A stretch of 64,000 nt of DNA, from assembly GCA_018401565.1 (NCBI GenBank), contig JAGYKS010000026.1, positions 1 through 64,000 on the forward strand, in the 5' to 3' direction. A model generated the notes under the pieces. That model was not told the origin of the DNA. It saw only the letters and a list, made by a program, of their open reading frames with translations, and searched no databases. The DNA is from Acidimicrobiales bacterium. Its GTDB lineage: Bacteria; Actinomycetota; Acidimicrobiia; Acidimicrobiales; Acidimicrobilacustridaceae. A program made the position numbers and the translations under genes. Numbering within the stretch: position 1 is the stretch's first letter; every line of letters begins with the position of its first letter. Positions 19,350-27,935 of this stretch are shown in pieces.

Positions 19350-20408
19350 ATGAGCTTGACGATTACTCCTCTTGCCCTTGGGGAGCAACAGTGGGTTGAT
19401 CTCACTCAGACGGGAGTCGGCCACACCGCCTTCCATTGCCCTTCGCTGGTGCAAAGTGCCGGTCGGGCCTTCGGCCTGCAGACCGATGGGTGGGCTGCCT
19501 GGCGGGGCGGTGAGCTGGTCGGAGGCCTGATGACGCAACGACGGCCGGGCGCTTGTCCTGAACCAATGCACGTGGTGGCGTTCAATGGCCCGGTTCTTCG
19601 TCAGTCGCCCTCAAATGCCCGGTCCTCCCAGGACCGGCATACCGCAGAAGTCCTTTCCGCCTTATTTGATCAGGTCACAACATCGGTGTCGGCCGCCCAC
19701 ATACGCGTCCACACCGACATTGGTGACATCCGCTCACTGTTGGCGGCGGGATGGTCGGCCAAACCGACGTTCACTTACCAATGGAACATCGGCGACCTGG
19801 GGCACACTTGGGATGCCATGGACCGAAACCGGCGGCGACTTGTGCGGCGGGGGCAATCTTGCGGGTACACCGTCGATCTGGTGCACGACCTCGGAAGTGA
19901 CCCGTTGGGATTGGTCGCGACCTTGGCGACACTCCAAACCCGGCAGCTTGAACGCTACGGAACCCCCACGCCACCAGATCAGGCGGTTTGGAGAGTCCTC
20001 ATCACCGACCTACTTTCGGGTGGACAGGGCCGCCTCATGATCGCCCGTGCCCCCGACGGCACGCCGGTGGCATTCCAGCTTGGGGTGGTTTGGGGAGACC
20101 GGGCGGCGAACCTGTTCACCGGTTCGGACCCCGTACACGCCGACCAGGGAGCAAATTCACTACTCCGATGGCGGGCCGCTGAACTCCTGCATGCCGAGGG
20201 CGTCAAGGGGCTTGACCTCAATGGCGCCAGACCCGGAGATGCGGGTCGATTCAAAGCATCACTTGGGAGTGTCATCACCGAGCGCTGGGATCTATGGCGA
20301 CCTGTTGAACAACCCCAACGCCCGCTGTACCGCCGGGTTGGGGGACGCGCCAAGCGAACCGTTCGCAGCGTTGCCACACGGGTCGCCGACATGGTGCCGA
20401 GTCGATGA
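19350..20408 (+). CDS. FemAB/BioF2-like GNAT acyltransferase
   Basis: The start is taken at ATG 19,350 (MSLTITPLALGEQQ), since upstream in-frame codons read through non-coding sequence; about 352 residues. Two tandem GNAT-like halves are visible. The first has AFHCPSLVQSAGRAFG and GWAAWRGGELVGGL. The second has MDRNRRRLVRRGQSCGY, then GRLMIARAPDGTPVAFQLGV and ANSLLRWRAAELLHAEGVKGLDLNGA, the C-terminal G-x-x-x-x-D-x-x-G seen in this family. Relatives transfer aminoacyl or acyl groups to cell-wall or glycan precursors. The stop overlaps the next start (ATGA), tying it to the GT2 gene. Confidence 0.7.
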   Translation: MSLTITPLALGEQQWVDLTQTGVGHTAFHCPSLVQSAGRAFGLQTDGWAAWRGGELVGGLMTQRRPGACPEPMHVVAFNGPVLRQSPSNARSSQDRHTAEVLSALFDQVTTSVSAAHIRVHTDIGDIRSLLAAGWSAKPTFTYQWNIGDLGHTWDAMDRNRRRLVRRGQSCGYTVDLVHDLGSDPLGLVATLATLQTRQLERYGTPTPPDQAVWRVLITDLLSGGQGRLMIARAPDGTPVAFQLGVVWGDRAANLFTGSDPVHADQGANSLLRWRAAELLHAEGVKGLDLNGARPGDAGRFKASLGSVITERWDLWRPVEQPQRPLYRRVGGRAKRTVRSVATRVADMVPSR

Positions 20409-21562
20409 ATCGAGTCAGCGCTAACTCTCCCACCGTGAGCGTCATCATCCCAGCGCACAACGCCGAGGCCACCATCGGCGAGCAACTGGATGCACTGTGC
20501 AATCAGGAGGACGCTCCCCATTTCGACGTGACCGTGGTGACAAACCGGTGCACCGATCGAACGGCCGAGATTGCCAGGTCCTTCGCTGGTAGGACCCCCG
20601 AGATTCAAGTGGTTGACGCTCCCGGGCACCCGAGTGCCGCTCATGCCCGAAATGTGGGAGTGGCCCGAAGTGACGGCCAGTTGTTGCTGTTCTGCGACGC
20701 CGATGACGTTGCAGATCCCCGGTGGGTCTGCGAGATGGTGCGAGCTCAGCAGTCTCAGGGATGCGATGCCGTCGGCGGCAGGCTGGTGGTTGATCGCAGC
20801 GCACTACCTGATTGGCTGTATCGACTGACCTACCAGTCCATGGATGGTTCGTGCACGATGCACATTCACAATTTCTCCTACGCCGTCACTGCGTCAATGG
20901 CGTGCACCCGCAACGCATTCGATCTGACCGGAGGATTTGATGAGAACATCGGCACTGGTGCCGGAGCCGAGGACACCGATTTCGGAATTCGACTGGTGCA
21001 ACGTGGGCTTACCCTCGGTGAGGCACCTGATGCACTAGTGACTTACCGACCCAAATCAACGATTCGCGCTCTTCTCTGGCGATCTCATGTCTACAGCCGA
21101 AACGGTGAAGCCTTGGCGGCCAAGCTGGGCGTGGCCAACCGACCACGATTGATCCCACCAGTCGTCCTGATGGTCAAGGTCGCCGGTTATAGCGTGATCG
21201 TTGACCGCATGGCTGATCCGAGACCGATCCTCTTCCGGGTGGCGGAGACCATCGCTCAGCACTCCGGTCGGCGCCGGTACCACAGAGCCAAACAAGGTGC
21301 GCCCGAAGTCTCCTCGTTGAACGGCGCGGGAGGATCGGCAATGGCAGCGACTGAGCACACTCACATCGACGTCACTGTCCGTGACCACAGCGAGCCCACC
21401 GAACGACCGATCCCCCGCTTCGCCGATGATAACAATCCAGATTTCGGTCTCGCCCCAATTGGGCACTCCCAAGAACGGAGTACCAGTTACCGACCAGCAG
21501 TCGCATCGTCGCCGGGATGCTGCGAATGCGTATCAGGCCCACGACCACTCTGTCCCCACTGA
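20405..21562 (+). CDS. GT2 family glycosyltransferase
   Basis: 385 residues, opening MNRVSANSPTVSVIIPAHNAEATIGEQL. GT-A motifs: VVTNRCTDRTAEIARS (loop that contacts the nucleotide), HARNVGVARSDGQLLLFCDADDV (DxD motif DAD at the metal site) and FDENIGTGAGAEDTDFGIRLVQRG (the ED acceptor-site motif). The C-terminal about 80 residues after LNGAGG are polar and unlike the family core, so the frame may have slipped near 21,300-21,340 or this may be a disordered tail. No membrane segment. It overlaps the acyltransferase stop by 4 bp and is convergent with the next gene. Confidence 0.85.
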   Translation: MNRVSANSPTVSVIIPAHNAEATIGEQLDALCNQEDAPHFDVTVVTNRCTDRTAEIARSFAGRTPEIQVVDAPGHPSAAHARNVGVARSDGQLLLFCDADDVADPRWVCEMVRAQQSQGCDAVGGRLVVDRSALPDWLYRLTYQSMDGSCTMHIHNFSYAVTASMACTRNAFDLTGGFDENIGTGAGAEDTDFGIRLVQRGLTLGEAPDALVTYRPKSTIRALLWRSHVYSRNGEALAAKLGVANRPRLIPPVVLMVKVAGYSVIVDRMADPRPILFRVAETIAQHSGRRRYHRAKQGAPEVSSLNGAGGSAMAATEHTHIDVTVRDHSEPTERPIPRFADDNNPDFGLAPIGHSQERSTSYRPAVASSPGCCECVSGPRPLCPH

Positions 21563-21606
21563 TGGATCGAATCCACTTACTCTTGGGAAATTACTTCCTT
21601 CGGCCG

Positions 21607-22626
21607 TCACCCGGCAGCCAATGACTCCACCGCCGAGGAGTAGGCCTCATCGAATGTCACCGACTGATTCCACTGCGGTGAAGGCCCAGCAAGCAGAGCG
21701 CCCCAGATACCAACAACTTCGGCGGCTCGCAGCAAGAAAATAAAACCATAAGCGAAACGAATGGAACCGCCGGGGGCACCAATCGCAGCAGCCATCCGTG
21801 GGAGCCGGACGCGGTCTCGACTCAGCTGACTTCGGGTGAAGCGGAACACCCCGATGGTGCAGGATCGCCAGAGAGCCCCGCCCAGCAAAGCTGCTTCCAC
21901 CGTGGTGGGATCGTGCTTGGCGACGACGACGGCGTCGTGACCTCGACGAAGTCGCTCCTGCAGGACTGGGACCCGCTCGTGGCGAACGAGCGCATCCTGC
22001 CCCGAAACATGGAACACGGGGGTTCCGGCGCGAAACAGTTTCTGTGCGTGAATAAAGCACCCACAGCGCAGGCCGTCGCACTCAACCCGGACCGCGCGTC
22101 GATCTTCAACCAGGAAAGCCACATTGTTACTTGCATAGCAGCCGATTGAGCCTCCAGGATTATCGAGCAAAAACCCGAAATCAACCGTGGACGAGGCCAA
22201 TTGGAACGCTGAACCACCTTCATAGGCGGTGGTCCCCGACACTGCAGTAACACCCGGCTGGGCCAAAGCACGCATCATCTCGCGGAGCCAAAGTTCTGGA
22301 GACGTTGATGGTTCGCAATCGCCGTCGAGGTAGGCGACAGCGTCGGTGTCACACATGCTGGCGGCGACGTCTTTTATGGTGTCGTACCCGGTGCCAGTCG
22401 GCACCGAGGCATGTTGGATGGTTGCCCCGGTCGCCGCTCGCACGCTCTCGACCACCTCAGCGGTGCCCCGGTCGTTACCCGCATCGATGAGCAACACGTT
22501 GTGCGACCCTCCGCCGACTCCCACAGCTGCCGCTCCGGCAGCGTTCAAAGCCCGAGCCAGAGCGTGATGACTTTGCCCGGATCCGTAGTTGTACGTCTCG
22601 GTGACGATGGTGGCTGAAAACCCCAT
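21607..22626 (-). CDS. GT2-like glycosyltransferase
   Basis: The start is set at ATG 22,626 (MGFSATIVTETYNYGSGQ), 19 bp after the sulfotransferase stop; a longer frame to 22,743 would overlap that gene. GT-A features: NVLLIDAGNDRGTAEVVESV, HASVPTGTGYDTIKDVAAS and DAVAYLDGDCEPSTSPEL (DxD-like DGDCEP), then AVSGTTAYEGGSAFQ and HERVPVLQERLRRGHDAV, typical of the second half of GT2 enzymes. A hydrophobic segment near the C-terminus (IRFAYGFIFLLRAAEVVGIWGALLAG) may be a membrane anchor. It forms a two-gene minus-strand unit with the sulfotransferase. Confidence 0.75.
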   Translation of the reverse strand: MGFSATIVTETYNYGSGQSHHALARALNAAGAAAVGVGGGSHNVLLIDAGNDRGTAEVVESVRAATGATIQHASVPTGTGYDTIKDVAASMCDTDAVAYLDGDCEPSTSPELWLREMMRALAQPGVTAVSGTTAYEGGSAFQLASSTVDFGFLLDNPGGSIGCYASNNVAFLVEDRRAVRVECDGLRCGCFIHAQKLFRAGTPVFHVSGQDALVRHERVPVLQERLRRGHDAVVVAKHDPTTVEAALLGGALWRSCTIGVFRFTRSQLSRDRVRLPRMAAAIGAPGGSIRFAYGFIFLLRAAEVVGIWGALLAGPSPQWNQSVTFDEAYSSAVESLAAG

Positions 22627-22645
22627 CTCCGGTTTGCCAGTCAAG

Positions 22646-23572
22646 TCAGAATCTTCGAGAGGTGAGTTTTCGACCAACGCGCATAACGGCAAGACGGGCA
22701 ACGTCGCCAACCCTGAGATGTCGACGGGACCCAGCGTAACCAAGTGCGGACATCAGCGTCCTGCACCGCCACTCTATGTATCGCCGTTCAAAGGCACTTA
22801 GTGGCCGATGCTGATCACGATCCCGATCATGGAATGAATGCCCCTGTCGAACCTGCAGTGAACCAACTCTCAGTATCCCATCAACAAGGGTCACGGAGTT
22901 TCCAGCCGACAGCGAAGCGGGATGGGCCCGAAGGTCAGGAAGTTCAAGATCCTCAAGGCTCAAAAACGTGAGCAATTGGTCCCAGTGGGTACCTCCCCGC
23001 TGGAGGTCCTCGTACCGCACAAGCAGTACATCGTCGTCGTCAGCGGCTTCAAGCCCCAGGGCAACGTCAGTGAGGTATCTGGAAGTCGCTCCCTGGACGG
23101 TGTCAGGAAGGGCCCCCTTCGCCCAGCTCTGCCCTGCCTCCAGTAGCGATCGGATGGTGTCCCGCGGATCTCTAACCAACACCACGATGAGCGCACCGCT
23201 CGGCCCACAGACCTCCCGGATTGCAGCAAGATCCCAAATATGGTGCGGAGTCTTTTCCAAAACCCGTGTTGCACCTGGCTTCGCCGCCAAGGCTGCGGAC
23301 CTCATCTGGAACCACAACGAACCCATGGTGCTGACCATGGCGTCCCTGGGCAACAGTTGCTCAAGTCCACGAGCGATATCCGGCGACCAACGCCTTCGCT
23401 TGTTCCAGTTCCGCAGAGCATTTCCGATAATCTCGAAGACCTCCGACTCCGGCAAGGCCACAAGAGCTCCATGCGTGCTCAACACCGCCTGCAGCCAGGT
23501 GGTCCCCGAGCGGGGACATCCGACAACAAAAATGTCAGCGCCACTGCCCGGCCATTTCGGGGCGTCATTCAC
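22646..23572 (-). CDS. PAPS-dependent sulfotransferase
   Basis: An intact 308-residue protein. The 5'-phosphosulfate loop is DIFVVGCPRSGTTWLQAVLSTH near the N-terminus. EKTPHHIWDLAAIREV is the conserved region before strand 8, and the 3'-phosphate-binding motif is LIVVLVRDPRDTIRSLLEAGQSW, with R and S in the expected positions. VLLVRYEDLQRGGTHW is the late YEDL motif. It transfers sulfate from PAPS to a hydroxyl, most likely on a sugar made by the surrounding glycosyltransferases (inference from context). No PAPS-synthesis genes (cysD/N/C) are in the window. Confidence 0.9.
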   Translation of the reverse strand: MNDAPKWPGSGADIFVVGCPRSGTTWLQAVLSTHGALVALPESEVFEIIGNALRNWNKRRRWSPDIARGLEQLLPRDAMVSTMGSLWFQMRSAALAAKPGATRVLEKTPHHIWDLAAIREVCGPSGALIVVLVRDPRDTIRSLLEAGQSWAKGALPDTVQGATSRYLTDVALGLEAADDDDVLLVRYEDLQRGGTHWDQLLTFLSLEDLELPDLRAHPASLSAGNSVTLVDGILRVGSLQVRQGHSFHDRDRDQHRPLSAFERRYIEWRCRTLMSALGYAGSRRHLRVGDVARLAVMRVGRKLTSRRF

Positions 23573-23692
23573 GTAGATAAACTACCCGATGCCGCTCAGG
23601 GCTCGTCTTGACCCACGCACTCCGGGGTACGGCGATCGTCCGCAGCGTTACTGGGCAAACCCTGCAGGCCCAGGATTGGTTGGGGGCGCTGG

Positions 23693-25024
23693 TTAGCTGC
23701 GAGGCACGTTGCGCCAGGCCATGTCCTTGAACGGATCAGGCTCACGCGGCAGCCCGAGCACCCGTCTCGCCCACGATGTTGCGCTGGATCTCGCTGGTGC
23801 CACCTCTCAATCGAATTGGCCCTGGTGCGCAGGAACTGGGTGATCCACTCCTGCGCTTCGGCGTCGCCTGTCGACCATGCCGTGGCGTCGGCGCCCGAGC
23901 AGTTCCATCGCCACTTCCTGCAACCGCTGGTTGGTGAGGGCCTTGGCGATCTTGGTGATCGACCCTTCCGGGCCTGCCGGCTGGCCCGAGCGGGAGCGGT
24001 CGCGGCTGCGCTGGGACGTCCAGGTGAGGAGTCGGTCGGCGGTGTAGGCCTGCGCCAGCAGGTCCCGCACCACCGAATCGTCGGTGCGACCGCGGTCACG
24101 GGCCATGGCCAGCACCTCTGCCAAATGGCTTCCCACCGAGGATCTCGTCACTCGCCTTGCGCTTTTTGCCACCCCCGACAGAGCGTGGCGTTCGGCCCCG
24201 AGCGTGGTCATGGCCGCCTTCCAGCCCCCACCAACCGGGCCGATGCGGTTGATGTCGGCCACGCCGGACGTCGGTGAGGAACACCTCGTTGAACTCCACC
24301 TGACCGGCGATGTTCACCAGTTGGCGCACCTCCACCCCCGGTGATCGCATGTCCAGGCCGAAATAGGTGATGCCGGCATGCTTGGGTGCATCCGGGGTCG
24401 GTGCGGGCGATCACCATGGCCCGCTCAGACTCGTGGCCAAACGTGGTCCACACCTTCTGGCCGTTGAGAATCCACTCGTCGCCGTCACGCACGGCCGTGG
24501 TGGCCAGCGACGCCATGTCCGAGCCTGCGCCCGGTTCGGAAAACAGCTGACACCAGCGTTCTGCGCCGACAAGCAGCGGCGGCAACAGGTGCCGCTTGGT
24601 TTCGTCACAGGCCCATTGCTGGATTGTCGGTGCGGCAAGCGCCAACCCGGAGCCGCTCGGGGTGTGCGGAACGTCCCAGGTGGCCAAAAGTGTGAGGGCG
24701 GCACGGGCATCGGACACCGAAAGCCCACGGCCACCGTGTTCGGGGTCGTAGTGCGGCGCCACCCAACCGGCCCGCGCCGATCTCGGCCACCACCGTTCGC
24801 CGGTGAAGACCTGACCGCAGCAGTTGCACCCCGTCGTCATCACCCGAACGCAGTGCCGACTCCCAGCCCTCGGGCAGGATCGACCGCAACAGCTCCTCGA
24901 GCTCTGCCCGCCCGGGAAAGTCCACAAGCGACGCCGTTGGGTCGCCAACAGCCTGAGTGGCGCCTGCCTGATTGGTGCTGGCCTGACTGTTGCGGGCCTG
25001 ACTGGTGCTGGCCTGCCCGTTCAT
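23693..25024 (-). CDS. Acyl-CoA dehydrogenase (many frame changes)
   Basis: MNGQASTSQARNSQAS at 25,024 overlaps the enoyl-CoA hydratase stop (ATGA). A pentapeptide-repeat leader is followed by RAELEELLRSILPEGW. The core is spread over frames: GWVAPHYDPEHGGRGLS, RWCQLFSEPGAGSDMASLATTA (flavin-binding motif), EWILNGQKVWTTFGHES, then MRSPGVEVRQLVNIAGQVEFNEVFLTDV, and AALGAERHALSG-like helices of the C-terminal bundle. The last frame ends with IQRNIVGE then RVLGLPREPDPFKDMAWRN and a TAA at 23,693. At least five frame changes are needed; each segment matches the family, so these look like sequence errors. It would oxidise an acyl-CoA at the alpha-beta bond, with electrons passed to ETF. Confidence 0.8.
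24951..25024 (-). repeat. In-frame 15-bp tandem repeat at the start of the acyl-CoA dehydrogenase gene
   Basis: Units beginning gcctg (plus strand) start at 24,951, 24,966, 24,981, 24,996 and 25,011. The coding strand gives the pentapeptides TSQAR, NSQAS, TNQAG, ATQAV after MNGQAS. The repeat reaches the start codon itself, so copy-number change would lengthen or shorten only the N-terminal leader. Confidence 0.85.
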
Positions 25025-25758
25025 CGGGTGCCTCGGCTCATCCGCTCGTTCATGTCGTCGGGCACGCCGTGCGGGAGTGTGCGCTCGTGCAGCAACGCCT
25101 CGTCGCGGGTGCGCTCGTCTCGGTCGTCGATGAGCTGTTTGACGATTCGGTTGGTGCCCGGCGAGTTGGCAACGATCTCGGCGGCGAGTGCTGCCACGGT
25201 GGCGTCGAGTTCACCGGCGGGAACGCACCGGTCCACCAGCCCGATGGCTGCGGCCTCGGCACCCGAAATGCGTCGACTGGTGAACATCAGTTCCTTTGCC
25301 CGCGACCGGCCCACACGCTCGGGAAGCCGCACCGACATGCCCCAGATGGGCACAAGTCCCCACTGCCCGTGGGTGTCACCGATGCGGGCAGAGTCGTCGG
25401 CGATCAGCAGGTCGCATCCAAGGGCGAGTTCGAGGCCGCCGGTGTAGCAATGCCCGTGGATTCGGGCGATGGTGGGTTGCGGGAGTCGTTCGAGGGCGTC
25501 GATCGTTTCGGCTTCGAAATGCTTGCTCGGTGCCCGTTCGTGCGCGGCGATCGCTTCGAGGTCGTGGCCGGCGCAAAACGCCCGGCCCGCACCGGTGAGC
25601 ACCACGCACCGCACCGAGGTGTCCCCGGCGATGTCGTCGAGATGTTCACGCAGTTGCACCAGCAACGCAGGGTTGAGCGCATTCAGCTTGTCGGGCCGGT
25701 TCAGGGTGAGGGTGCAAACGCCTCCATCGGACTCGCGGATTACGAGGACTTCGGCCAT
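25021..25758 (-). CDS. Enoyl-CoA hydratase/isomerase family protein
   Basis: Start ATG 25,758 (MAEVLVIRESDGGVCTLTLNRPDKLNAL) is preceded by AAGGAG at a good distance, which decides against the longer frame to 25,794. About 245 residues. Crotonase motifs: VVLTGAGRAFCAGHDLEAI (oxyanion-hole loop), HGHCYTGGLELALGCDLLIA (second oxyanion loop) and ARIGDTHGQWGLVP. The residue at the second catalytic glutamate position cannot be confirmed by eye, so hydratase versus isomerase is open. It is coupled by ATGA to the acyl-CoA dehydrogenase, forming a beta-oxidation-type pair. Confidence 0.9.
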   Translation of the reverse strand: MAEVLVIRESDGGVCTLTLNRPDKLNALNPALLVQLREHLDDIAGDTSVRCVVLTGAGRAFCAGHDLEAIAAHERAPSKHFEAETIDALERLPQPTIARIHGHCYTGGLELALGCDLLIADDSARIGDTHGQWGLVPIWGMSVRLPERVGRSRAKELMFTSRRISGAEAAAIGLVDRCVPAGELDATVAALAAEIVANSPGTNRIVKQLIDDRDERTRDEALLHERTLPHGVPDDMNERMSRGTR

Positions 25759-26254
25759 CGAATACTCCTTGATTTGAGGGTGGACGAGCCGCAAGGCCCA
25801 GCGGCCATGAGAACTCCCCGTCGGGAGTCATGAGGGACCGCCGCCCGCCACAACAGCGAAAGAGTCTGGTGGCCAAATCTACTCGTGTCGTCATGGGCAA
25901 GGTTGCACCTGAGCAAAGGCCCGCAAGACCCGAGTACCGGGTGCAGGCGAACGCCACTGTGGGAGCACACGACTGCTTCAAGGCCTCAGCTGACCTGCTC
26001 CGAATGCGCATCTGGCCCCTGGCTAATCGGCCAGGGCTGTGCCGTCAGCTGATGAATCTGGACGGGACCACGGACGCGGCCACGACGGTCACCGCAACGC
26101 GACGGTGGTGGCGTGGGCGGAGAGGGCCCACTGCAAGCACTGTTGCGGCCGTGCACCCAGACCTGCTCGATCGATCCTTCCAGGTCGCTGTATAACTTCC
26201 TCTCTGATTACGTTCCGGTTTCGGCAAAGTCGTCAACCCAAGGGGGAATTGATC
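25759..26254. other. Intergenic region between divergent units
   Basis: About 500 bp separating the hydratase start (minus) from the dioxygenase-like start (plus). It must hold both promoters. No open frame here is convincing. Just before 26,255 the sequence aagggggaattgatc provides a ribosome-binding site for the plus-strand gene. Confidence 0.5.
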
Positions 26255-27080
26255 ATGACGGGCAGACCTGACGAAAGCGATCATGACGATTTCGGTGGAA
26301 TCGAGCGTGACCTGCCGAAATTGATGGATCGCCGCAGGGCATTGTCACTGGTCGGGGTTGGCCTCGGTGCCATTGTGCTGGCAGGGTGCGGTTCGTCAGT
26401 TGCTCGCAGAGCGCACCGTTCGACCACGAGCGTTGCTGGTCGGTGTATGTCGACACATCGACCCATCGGGCCGGATCCAGATGGAACGCTGCAGCGAACT
26501 GCGCGACCCTTAGGCGAGACCACGGGGCTGTTCCTGGTGATGGTTCAACGGACCCGACGTTCCTCACGACAGCCGGTTGTACGCAGCGATATCACCAACA
26601 GTTTCGGATCGATGTCGGGCATCGCCCAAGGCATCGCGCTCACGATGAGATACAAGGTGCTTGACATTGCCAACGGGTGCACGCCCTACGCAGGTGCCGC
26701 TCTGTATGTATGGCAGTCCACCCGCGAAGGTTCGTACTCGCTGTATTCCGAGGGTGTTCAGGATCAGAATTTCCTTCGCGGCGTGCAGGCCGCAGATGAC
26801 GACGGATGGGTAACGTTCCAGACTGTCTTTCCGGGTTGTTACGACGGCCGATGGCCGCACGTTCACTGAGAGGTGTAGCCGACGCGTGGCGATGCCACAA
26901 ACGCAGGCCATCATGACCGAGATCGCCAGCATGCGTCGCCCGATCGCCTTCACGCCCTATTGGGTTCTACTCTGCCACTGGCGAAAGTCATGGACTTGAC
27001 CACGATCGTGCTCGACGTCCAACACTCGCCTCCGCGACGGTCCATGGGCACTGGATCGCACAGCGACAGGCGACGCGACC
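26255..27080 (+). CDS. Secreted intradiol ring-cleavage dioxygenase-like protein (frameshifted)
   Basis: ATG 26,255 follows a clear AAGGGGG site. The leader MDRRRALSLVGVGLGAIVLAGCG has a twin-arginine-like DRRRALSL and a lipobox LAGC, so the product is exported and probably lipid-anchored. After a divergent linker and a frame change near 26,530, PGDGSTDPTFLTTAG, then VRSDITNSFGSMSGIAQGIAL and GCTPYAGAALYVWQST, follow the order of the intradiol family (P-Y-P-G-D-G-S, then R-S-D-I). GVQAADDDGWVTFQTVFPGCYDGRWPHVH carries the conserved Y-x-G-R-x-x-H-x-H iron-ligand motif. A stop at 26,869 directly after HVH is followed in another frame by family-like sequence, so the C-terminus is frameshifted; its end is uncertain. 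Secreted members often lack known catechol substrates. Confidence 0.65.
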
Positions 27081-27164
27081 GGCGCTTCCGGGGCCCGGGC
27101 GCCTTCGGACGTGCCAGGCCCGTCGGGGGCCGCGACTCCCCTAGATGCCACACTACACCACGTC

Positions 27165-27858
27165 CTAGCGAGCGGCGATGCGGGTCAGCTCAAGCCGGAA
27201 GGGCCCTTCCTGCCCGTCAACGCTGTAAAACGTCATGCCGTCGAGTGACGAAACGTCGACGGGGGCGGGAGCGATCGGGTTCAGCCGAAAGTCGCTGGCT
27301 TCAAATGCCGACAGCGCCAGGACCACCTCGCCGGGGGTGGTGGGCGGAGTGAAGGTCTGCGTCCAGCGCCGACCCGTGACATCGCTGCGCAGCTGCAGCA
27401 CGTAGCTGCGCCCGTCGCCCTGACCGGCAACGACAATCTCGCCGGCTCCGGCCATTGCGGCACCGACGTCCCCAGACACGGGACTGACCAGGGAGGTGAA
27501 GCCGCCGTTGTTGGCGAGGGACACGGCGCCGGCGAACACCAGCGCACCGGATTCCCACACGGCGCTGGAGGTGGATATGCCTCCCATCACCGTGTCGTTG
27601 ACGTTGGACCATCCCGACACCGAATCGGGCGCCTCAAAGGAGAACAGGGTGACGCCTGGCGGTGTCGTCGGTGGTGGTGCTTGTGCTGGTGGTGCTGGTG
27701 GGCGGCGCTGTCACGGGTGCGCTCACCGCAGGCGCCGAGGTCGTCCCGTCGCCGGTGGCTGATCCGCTATCGGAGGCTGATCCGCTGTCGTCGCCGCAGG
27801 CGGACAACCACAGGACAGCTGACAGGGCAACGACCATGGCGACCACCTTGCGGGACAT
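27165..27858 (-). CDS. CIA30-domain lipoprotein (one frameshift)
   Basis: Start ATG 27,858: MSRKVVAMVVALSAVLWLSACGDD, a bacterial lipoprotein signal peptide with lipobox LSAC, followed by a Ser/Thr/Pro-rich linker. A frame change near 27,650 joins it to SGWSNVNDTVMGGISTSSAVW, ALVFAGAVSLANNGGFTSLVSPV and DGRSYVLQLRSD, ending in MTFYSVDGQEGPFRLELTRI. The W-x-x-x-N-D-x-V-M-G-G-x-S pattern is the start of the complex-I intermediate-associated protein 30 (CIA30) domain, a carbohydrate-binding-like beta-sandwich. In bacteria its role is unknown; a lipid-anchored extracellular version is notable. Confidence 0.75.
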
Positions 27859-27935
27859 GGCCGCATGGTACTGCCCTAGTGCTCCGGCGTGTTTCCCGAG
27901 ACACCATGGTGAGGGAGTCGATCGCCGGGGGCTCA

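Noticed and set aside
24367..25833. 488-residue plus-strand frame across the acyl-CoA dehydrogenase and hydratase genes
   Set aside because: Complement of two coupled minus-strand genes with clear motifs; no motif of its own.
25830..26195. 121-residue plus-strand frame between the hydratase and dioxygenase genes
   Set aside because: No ribosome-binding site, no recognisable content, and it lies in the expected double-promoter region.
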